Notes under the pieces: model-generated
The model's input: the letters and a program-made list of their open reading frames with translations, nothing else
What the model was told of the DNA's origin: nothing
Database searches by the model: none
Translations under genes and position numbers: made by a program
Assembly (NCBI GenBank): GCA_964621455.1
Contig: CAZULW010000004.1
Location: forward strand, 1-64,000
Reading direction: 5' to 3'
From: G020354025 sp964621455
Lineage (GTDB): Bacteria > Fidelibacterota > Marinisomatia > SCGC-AAA003-L08 > TS1B11
DNA: 64,000 bases
Shown: in pieces, positions 58,027 to 64,000 of the stretch
How positions within the stretch are numbered: the stretch's first letter is position 1
Layout: each line of letters begins with the position of its first letter

Positions 58027-59301
58027 TTACCGCTCGTCCAGCGGTACGAAGGGGCGCTGGGTCTCTCCCACGTAGACCTGCCGCGGGCGGTAGATGCGGC
58101 CCTTCGGGTCGGCCCGCATCTCCTTCCACTGGGTGATCCAGCCCGCCATACGGCCGAGGGCGAACATAACCGTGAACATGTTGGTGGGGATGCCCATGGC
58201 CCGGTAGATGATCCCGCTGTAGAAGTCCACGTTGGGGTAGAGACCGCGCTGCAGGAAGTATTCGTCCTCGGTGGCGATTTTCTCCAGGTTCTTGGCGATT
58301 TCCAGGAGCGGGTCTTCGATGCCGAGCCCCTTGAGCACCTTGGCAGCGACGGCCTTCAGGATCGTTGCCCGGGGGTCGAAGTTCTTATACACCCGGTGGC
58401 CGAAGCCCATCAGCCGGAAACCGGACGACTTGTCCTTGGCCATGTCGGTGTATTTCTTGAAGTTCATGTTGTCCTCGCGGATCATTTTCAGCATCTCGAT
58501 CACAGCCTGGTTGGCGCCACCATGCAGCGGACCCCAGAGAGCGCCGACACCGGCAGACATGGATGCATACAAATTGGCCTGGCTGCTGCCCACCATGCGC
58601 ACGGTGGAGGTGCTGCAGTTCTGCTCGTGGTCCGCGTGGAGGATGAAGAGCAGGTTGAGGGCTTCGTTCAATATCTCGGGCACCTCGTAGGCCTTTGGCG
58701 GTTCGGCGAACATCATGTGGAGGAAGTCCTGCGTATAGCTCAGGTCGCTCCTCGGATCGACGTAGGGCTGGCCGACGGAGTGCTTGTAAGCATTGGCAGC
58801 TAAGGCCGCCTGCTTGGCCAGCAACCTGACGACGTTCAGGTTGACCTCCTCCTCCTCCTTGGCTTCAGGGTAGAAGGTTGAAAGCGCAGAGATCGTCGAT
58901 GAAAACACCGCCATGGGATGAGCGGTGGTGGGGAAGGCATCAAAGAACGGTTTCATGCCTTCAGGGAGCTCTCTGTTGCTGGTTAGCTGGTTTGTGAACT
59001 CTTCGAGCTCCTGCTTGTTGGGCAGGTGCCCGTAGACCAGCAGGTGAATGACCTCGATGAAAGAAGCGCTTTTGGCGATCTCCTCGATGGGATAGCCGCG
59101 GTACCGCAGGATTCCCTTTTCGCCATTGATGAAGGTGATGGTACTGAGACAGGAGCCCGTGTTGCCGTAGCCGGAGTCGGCGGTAATGGCGCTGGTAGTG
59201 GCTCTTAATTTGGAGATGTCAACGCCGACCTCATTTTCGGTGCCGACGATGACAGGCAGTTCGTACTCTTTGCCATCGAGAATCAATTTGGCTGGATCCA
59301 T
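58027..59301 (-). CDS. gltA: Citrate synthase (type II)
   Basis: 424 residues, usual length. Catalytic His regions in LFILHADHEQNCSTSTVRMV and GFGHRVYKNFDPRA, with the GALWGPLHGGANQAVIEML active-site loop and the catalytic Asp in the PNVDFYSGI segment. Condenses acetyl-CoA and oxaloacetate. ATG with GGAGGTTATCC upstream. Confidence 0.96.
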   Translation of the reverse strand: MDPAKLILDGKEYELPVIVGTENEVGVDISKLRATTSAITADSGYGNTGSCLSTITFINGEKGILRYRGYPIEEIAKSASFIEVIHLLVYGHLPNKQELEEFTNQLTSNRELPEGMKPFFDAFPTTAHPMAVFSSTISALSTFYPEAKEEEEVNLNVVRLLAKQAALAANAYKHSVGQPYVDPRSDLSYTQDFLHMMFAEPPKAYEVPEILNEALNLLFILHADHEQNCSTSTVRMVGSSQANLYASMSAGVGALWGPLHGGANQAVIEMLKMIREDNMNFKKYTDMAKDKSSGFRLMGFGHRVYKNFDPRATILKAVAAKVLKGLGIEDPLLEIAKNLEKIATEDEYFLQRGLYPNVDFYSGIIYRAMGIPTNMFTVMFALGRMAGWITQWKEMRADPKGRIYRPRQVYVGETQRPFVPLDER

Positions 59302-59571
59302 GGATAACCTCCGAAACTTAGTTAGGTGAGAGGTGATGAAACGGTTGTGCTTGCAGTGCCAAAGACCGGTTCGCAGGGTATGCGAATCGGGCTGTTTAAA
59401 TTACGACAACTGAGTCCTAAATACCTACTATTTCCACGCCCTTTAGCGAGGGAAACACTAAATCAGTCAGCTTGGGTGTACGCGGCCTCACCAGCAGTTC
59501 CAGTCAGCGGGCAAATGTTCATCCACCACCACACCGCCACCTTCTCCAGGCGGAAAGAATTTCATTATCTT
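59302..59571. other. Intergenic region
   Basis: 270 bp between gltA and the Rrf2 gene; presumably holds the gltA promoter. No RNA or ORF seen. Confidence 0.3.
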
Positions 59572-59994
59572 TCAGTTATAAAAGTCAATGAGGACGTTCT
59601 GCCGGGCGAAACTCTGCAAGTCATGACAGACGTGGAGGGTGTGCACCTGGTGAGCCATTCTTTTCCAATGCTGGAGAATGGGACATTCGACCTTGGGATC
59701 ACAGGAGTCGGCGCCCTGACTGACGGGGCACTCATCCGGTGGTCCATCAACGGCGCAGACGATCTCGCTCAACATGACGCCCGCGGGTTCGCGCACCAGG
59801 GAGACGCCCCCGTGGGAACCCCGGCTGGTCGAGAGCAGGCGTCGTTTATGCATCGCCTGAACGACCTTGACGACGGCATGCCTGGAGATACCTGTATCGG
59901 CGGACAACTGATCGAGTTTCAGGGGTTTGTATCGGGGGTTGCGAGCCAGATAACCCATCACCTGTATGGCGTGAACTGCATTCCTTGAAAACAT
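59572..59994 (-). CDS. Rrf2-family transcriptional regulator
   Basis: 140 residues. N-terminal winged helix (AVHAIQVMGYLARNP, ADTGISRHAVVKVVQAMHKR, SRGSHGGVSLVREP). Three cysteines in CPVSQGADSCDPKVECPI match the IscR/NsrR [2Fe-2S] site. Senses iron-sulfur, NO or redox state. Lies upstream of gltA on the same strand, not obviously one operon. Confidence 0.9.
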   Translation of the reverse strand: MFSRNAVHAIQVMGYLARNPRYKPLKLDQLSADTGISRHAVVKVVQAMHKRRLLSTSRGSHGGVSLVREPAGVMLSEIVCAVDGPPDECPVSQGADSCDPKVECPILQHWKRMAHQVHTLHVCHDLQSFARQNVLIDFYN

Positions 59995-60311
59995 AATAAT
60001 AAGATAATTTACTCTTAATATTATTTTACCCCGCTTTTACCGATTTGTCAACACTCTTTCGTGGTAAATTTCCTGAGGCTCTAACGTAGCTGACCGAAAA
60101 CCGATAACCTGCTTTTCTCCTTCGCAATGATTTGCCTTTTTCAATTCGAGTGGCGGCCAGGGATACCAGCAGGGGGGAACATTGCGGGAAAAAAAGTCTT
60201 TACTTATCAGAATAGTTGCCTACATTCAGCAATAACGCCCGCCCAGGGCGTTGCGCATGGCAGCAAGGCGGCTGGATAACGGGAAAAATCAATAAGGTTT
60301 CTGCATCCATC
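59995..60311. promoter_or_regulatory. Divergent promoter region
   Basis: 317 bp between the Rrf2 gene and the acidic outer-membrane protein. Begins with an AT-rich tract (TAATAAGATAATTTACTC near 59996) suited to the Rrf2 promoter. No RNA gene recognised. Confidence 0.35.
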
Positions 60312-61202
60312 ATGACCAAACATTGCAGCACTATCGGGATGGCTGGCCTGGTGGCTCTGGTACTGCTTGCCTGTCTGCCTGGACCCGCCACAGCCCAGCA
60401 GTACTATCCCCCGGAGGATACAACCTACTACGAGGAAGAGTATTTCGACGAATACTACGAGGGGGAGTTTTACGAGGAAGGCTACGAAGGGGAGTTCTTC
60501 GAAGAGGGCTTCTTCAAGGAAGAAGGCTATTTTGGCGAGGAGGAATTCTATTACGAGGAAGAAGGCGAATACCTTGAAGGAGATGAGTTCTACTTCGACG
60601 AGGAGGGTTTTGACGAAACCTTCGAGGAGGAATTCCTGGAGGATCTGGAGCCGGAAGAAGGGGTAGGGGAACTGGACCTGGCCGACGATCAGGCCGGGGA
60701 AGTGGAGCTTCAGGAGATCGAGCGGCCGAAAATCAAAGAGCCCCGCGTTATCCGGGGCTACACGGCGAAGGTATCCGTGGCCTCCCCCTGGCTGGTGGGG
60801 CTCGGCTTTGACGCCTTCTGGTACTCGTACATTGACGCTCGTCTCTCCCTGGACTTGCCCCGGAAAAAGGGCGCCGGGCGGCTGGCCCCCGCCTATACCC
60901 TGGAAGTGGCCACCTTCAGTTTCGTAAATGATCATCCCCGGGGCGGCCAGTTTCGCGGGGTAGCCCTGCAGGCCCTGATGCGCATCCCGGTCAGGCCCCT
61001 GGAGATATCGGCCGGGGGCGGCATGTACGCCTCGGGCAGCGACGTCAGGGGCGGTATGCTCTTCGGGGCGAGCTATACCATTCCCTTCATCCGCTTTATC
61101 GCTATCACGCTCGAGTCCCGACTCACCTATATCCAGAACGCCACCGCCACCGGCTCCGCCTACTGGCTGGACGTGGGCGGCAGCATCGGCTATCCCTTCT
61201 AG
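60312..61202 (+). CDS. Outer-membrane-type protein with Glu/Tyr/Phe-rich acidic segment
   Basis: 296 residues from the ATG at 60312. Signal peptide ends at ATAQ. Residues about 33-120 are an unusual run of short units such as EEYFDEYYEGEFYEEGYEGE and EEGFFKEEGYFGEEEFYYEE, nearly only Glu/Asp, Tyr/Phe and Gly. The remaining ~165 residues alternate in beta-strand fashion and end IGYPF, like an outer-membrane barrel. The acidic aromatic part may bind metal ions or mediate adhesion. No family recognised. Confidence 0.7.
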   Translation: MTKHCSTIGMAGLVALVLLACLPGPATAQQYYPPEDTTYYEEEYFDEYYEGEFYEEGYEGEFFEEGFFKEEGYFGEEEFYYEEEGEYLEGDEFYFDEEGFDETFEEEFLEDLEPEEGVGELDLADDQAGEVELQEIERPKIKEPRVIRGYTAKVSVASPWLVGLGFDAFWYSYIDARLSLDLPRKKGAGRLAPAYTLEVATFSFVNDHPRGGQFRGVALQALMRIPVRPLEISAGGGMYASGSDVRGGMLFGASYTIPFIRFIAITLESRLTYIQNATATGSAYWLDVGGSIGYPF

Positions 61203-61396
61203 GAGCGGCCGGGAGCTCCTCAGCGTGCCGTGCCTGATTATTTTATGAATATGTGCGCCGGATCACAGCCAGCACTTGATGCGGGTCACTTCCGCTTCAT
61301 CCACTTGATGCCCATCACTTTTCCACATCATCTCAAGTATTAGTTTAAATTCCGAAAATGGATGTGATTATATTTATACGGATAATGCATAGTTAA

Positions 61397-64000
61397 ATGG
61401 ACAGATCAGGCAGACAGAAGGTGCGTTTTTATTGGCTGGTTGTCAGCAGCCTCATTTTAGCCACGGCTTCAATCGGCTATGCAGCTGCGCTTACAGTCAA
61501 TTTTACCGGCACGGGAAGTAACGTGGTAGCGGGCTACTGGAATATAGGTATGACCGGCGGAAACATCACATCATCGGGATATTCCGTCGCTGATGATCAA
61601 ACCGCCTATATGGATGTGAAATTCGACGGGTTCATTCAACCAGGCTTTCAAAAGACTGCCACCATCGCTGGCAGTGCCGCTAATTTCAGCGTCACCAGCA
61701 CCGAAATCCAGAATCTTAGTCTTTTTGCTCAAGGCAAAAGCATAACCTTCTTTGTATCCGCCGGGGCCGGGACAGATGAGGGAACATCTGCGGCGAGTGT
61801 TGTTGACCAGAATGCACCGAGTGTCTTTAATGTCAACTCCTCCACCAGCGACGCCGTCACCAAGATGATCGGCAACGTGATCGACGTCGAGGTAACCTTT
61901 TACGAGACGGTAACGGTGACGGTGGGCACGCCCCAGATCGAGCTGGAAACCGGCACCTCTGACGCCCTGGTGGACAATTCCGGCGGGTCAGGTACGGCCA
62001 CCCTGACCTTCCAATACACGGTAGCCAGCGGGCACACCAGCGGCGATCTGCGCTATACATCCAGTGGTGCCCTAAGCCTCAACGGAGCCGTGATCAAGGA
62101 TGCGGCGGGAAATTCGGCTAGTACATCACTGCCGGCCCCGGGCACGACCAATTCGTTGGGGGCTAACAAAAATTTTGTGGTGGATGGCATCAGACCTTAC
62201 GTCTCAAGCGTTACCTCCGCTACATCGGATGGTGCTTACAAGGCCGACGACGTAATATTCGTCATCGTGAATTTCACTGAGGCGGTAACCGTCGCTGGTA
62301 CACCCCAGATATATCTGGAGACGGGGGCCAGCGATACATACGTGAACTATACCAGCGGCTCGCTCACATCCAGCCTCACCTTCAATTATACCGTCCTGGC
62401 GGGCCATACCGCCAGCGACCTGGACTATATGAACACCTCGGCACTATCGGCGGGAACCAGCATAAAGGATGCAGCAGGGAACGACGCCACCCTGACCCTC
62501 GCCGCTCCAAGCCAGGCCGGGTCGCTGGGGGCCAATAAGGATATCGTTATCGACACAACCGATCCTACCGTGCTCTCGGTAACCTCTACTCAACCTGACG
62601 GATATTTCAATGAAGGGGACGTAATCCCCGTTACTATCACCTTCACCGAAGACGTTGATGTCACCGGCACACCGACGCTTTCCTTGAACAGCGGCGGTAC
62701 AGCCAGCTATGCGAGTGGATCAGGAACCACCGTACTGACATTCAACTACTCCGTCGGGGCCGGGGAGAACAACCTCGATCTGGACTACGTCAATACTGCC
62801 TCCCTGTCGCTCAATGGCGGGACCATCCAGGACGCCGCCACCAACGCCGCCGTCCTGACCCTGCCGGTCGTGGGGTCGGCAAATTCACTGGGCGGCAGCA
62901 AAGCCCTGGTTGTCGACACCGATCCGCCTGCGGTGAGCGGCGTCAGCTCCGCTACCGCCAACGGCACCAAGAAAATAGGCGACCTGATCGCGATTACGAT
63001 CACCTTCGATGAAGCGGTTACAGTCACCGGCACGCCGCAGCTTACCCTTGAAACCGGGGCCAGCGACGAAGTTGTTGACTACACCAGTGGCTCCACTACA
63101 ACGGTATTGACGTTCAACTATACCGTAGCCGAGGGGAATACCAGCAACGACCTGGACTATGTTGCTACCTCATCACTGGCGGGAACCATCAGGGACGCCG
63201 CCGGGAATGACGCCACCCTTACCCTGCCCGCTCTGGGGGGGGCGGGCTCGCTGAAGGCGAACAAGGACTTTGTTATTGATGGCGTGAGGCCTACCGTTTC
63301 CGCTGTAACCTCCAGCGCGGCGAATGGCTCGTACAATGCACTTGATGTGATTCCCGTTACTGTTACTTTCTCCGAGGACGTAACGGTATCCGGTGTGCCT
63401 CAAATCACCCTGGCGGTCCCCGGCGGCTACGCTGTGGACTACTCCGGCGGTTCAGGCAGCGATATTCTCACGTTTAACTATACCGTCCAGGCCGGCCACA
63501 TCAGCAGCGACCTGGAATATTTCAGCACCTCCGCCCTGTCCGCAGGCACCTCCATCAAGGACGCCGCCGGCAACGACGTCACCCTGACACTGCCCGGCCT
63601 CGGCGCCGCCAGCTCTCTGGCAGGCAGCAAGGACCTGATCGTTGATACGACGCTGCCGACCGTCACTGATGTAACCTCCTCAGTGGCCAACGATGCCTAC
63701 AAGGCGGGCGCGACCATACCCATTACGGTGACCTTCAGTGAAGCGGTTACGAAAGGCGCTGCGGACCCAGCACTTAAGCTGGAAACCGGAACAACGGACC
63801 GGAATGCCACCTACACCGGCGGTACGGGCACGACGGTGCTGAGTTTTGAGTATGTGGTTCAAGCCGGGGATGAGAGTGCTGACCTGGACTACTGGGATAC
63901 CGCCGCCCTTTCTGCCGGCACTTCCATCCGGGACGCCGCCGGCAACGACGCCACCCTGACCCTGGCCGCGCTTGACCCCACCGGTTTCCTGGGGGATAAT
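61397..64000 (+). CDS. Large secreted repeat protein (adhesin-like), runs off the window
   Basis: Open for 868 codons from the ATG at 61397 with no stop before the window ends, so the C-terminus is missing. Signal peptide (VVSSLILATASIGYAA), then a unique ~110-residue domain, then at least six repeats of about 120 residues starting near 61.83, 62.19, 62.56, 62.92, 63.28 and 63.65 kb. Each repeat reads roughly S..DGxYKxGDxIxIxVxFS-ExVxVxGTPQLxLETG, ..LTFNYTVxxG..SxDLDY, ..IKDAAGNDATLTLP, SLGANKDxVIDTxxPTV. This is a bacterial Ig/cadherin-like surface repeat. Likely exported by the type IX-like system or as an adhesin. No ribosome site is obvious. Confidence 0.8.
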   Translation, partial: MDRSGRQKVRFYWLVVSSLILATASIGYAAALTVNFTGTGSNVVAGYWNIGMTGGNITSSGYSVADDQTAYMDVKFDGFIQPGFQKTATIAGSAANFSVTSTEIQNLSLFAQGKSITFFVSAGAGTDEGTSAASVVDQNAPSVFNVNSSTSDAVTKMIGNVIDVEVTFYETVTVTVGTPQIELETGTSDALVDNSGGSGTATLTFQYTVASGHTSGDLRYTSSGALSLNGAVIKDAAGNSASTSLPAPGTTNSLGANKNFVVDGIRPYVSSVTSATSDGAYKADDVIFVIVNFTEAVTVAGTPQIYLETGASDTYVNYTSGSLTSSLTFNYTVLAGHTASDLDYMNTSALSAGTSIKDAAGNDATLTLAAPSQAGSLGANKDIVIDTTDPTVLSVTSTQPDGYFNEGDVIPVTITFTEDVDVTGTPTLSLNSGGTASYASGSGTTVLTFNYSVGAGENNLDLDYVNTASLSLNGGTIQDAATNAAVLTLPVVGSANSLGGSKALVVDTDPPAVSGVSSATANGTKKIGDLIAITITFDEAVTVTGTPQLTLETGASDEVVDYTSGSTTTVLTFNYTVAEGNTSNDLDYVATSSLAGTIRDAAGNDATLTLPALGGAGSLKANKDFVIDGVRPTVSAVTSSAANGSYNALDVIPVTVTFSEDVTVSGVPQITLAVPGGYAVDYSGGSGSDILTFNYTVQAGHISSDLEYFSTSALSAGTSIKDAAGNDVTLTLPGLGAASSLAGSKDLIVDTTLPTVTDVTSSVANDAYKAGATIPITVTFSEAVTKGAADPALKLETGTTDRNATYTGGTGTTVLSFEYVVQAGDESADLDYWDTAALSAGTSIRDAAGNDATLTLAALDPTGFLGDN

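Noticed and set aside
58006..58803. 265-residue plus-strand frame over citrate synthase
   Set aside because: The minus strand encodes a complete citrate synthase with all active-site motifs.
61500..63950. Regular ~360-bp periodicity considered as a CRISPR or DNA satellite array
   Set aside because: The period is a multiple of three, the frame stays open throughout and the units encode Ig-like protein repeats.
1..64000. Search for a CRISPR array or cas genes
   Set aside because: No short direct repeats with regular unique spacers and no Cas-like protein were seen.

Overview
The window comes from a GC-rich bacterium that carries several FCB-group hallmarks. There is a YPNPFNP-type C-terminal sorting domain of the type IX secretion kind (gene ending at 2946, plus decayed copies near 12.4 and 13.1 kb), a CarboxypepD_reg-plug TonB receptor, and a HmuY-like lipoprotein. 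Together with a group 3c-like [NiFe] hydrogenase, this fits lineages such as Neomarinimicrobiota, Calditrichota or KSB1. I cannot choose between them from sequence alone.

Layout. 0-2.6 kb: minus-strand operon of two c-type cytochromes and a haem-motif outer-membrane barrel. 2.9-5.0 kb: secreted protein with a sorting domain. 5.3-6.3 kb: an abrupt head-to-head junction of two 5'-truncated genes. 6.3-11.5 kb: operon for an HdrA/NuoG-like iron-sulfur protein (one frameshift), MvhD, hydrogenase small and large subunits and a maturation protease. 11.5-15.3 kb: tRNA-Lys genes, several tRNA-Lys scars, broken sorting-domain pieces, a metallophosphatase and a 1-kb palindrome-rich desert. 15.3-18.3 kb: GH2 exo-beta-glucosaminidase-like lipoprotein. 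18.7-27.3 kb: an 8.5-kb element in the 3' end of tRNA-Thr(CGT), bounded by 46-bp direct repeats. It carries integrase, DNA methylase, AlpA-like HTH, primase/helicase and small terminase but no capsid, portal or large terminase genes, so it looks like a phage satellite (PICI-like). 27.4-31 kb: SGNH hydrolase, interrupted FkbM methyltransferase, Dabb protein, Ppx/GppA, PIN toxin-antitoxin pair. 31.1-37.1 kb: surface-polysaccharide locus (three glycosyltransferases, flippase, FemAB-like proteins). 37.3-40.6 kb: amidase, then the remnant right end of a second element related to the satellite. 40.7-46.9 kb: trypsin-like protein, two-component system, TonB receptor and HmuY-like lipoprotein. 47-54.3 kb: housekeeping genes (rnhA, rhomboid, recO, amidohydrolase, RRM protein, sirtuin). 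54.4-57.95 kb: toxin-antitoxin and small-gene cluster with attC-like inverted repeats, which reads as an integron cassette array without an integrase (CALIN). 58-61.2 kb: citrate synthase, Rrf2 regulator, acidic E/Y-rich outer-membrane protein. 61.4 kb to the end: a large secreted protein of ~120-residue repeats that runs off the window.

The main functional systems are: H2-linked electron transfer through hydrogenase, MvhD and the HdrA-like protein; haem or iron acquisition (sensor kinase, regulator, receptor, HmuY-like protein); cell-surface glycan export; and at least three layers of mobile DNA (satellite, satellite remnant, cassette array). The mobile layers share a habit of leaving tRNA fragments and small GC-rich palindromes behind.
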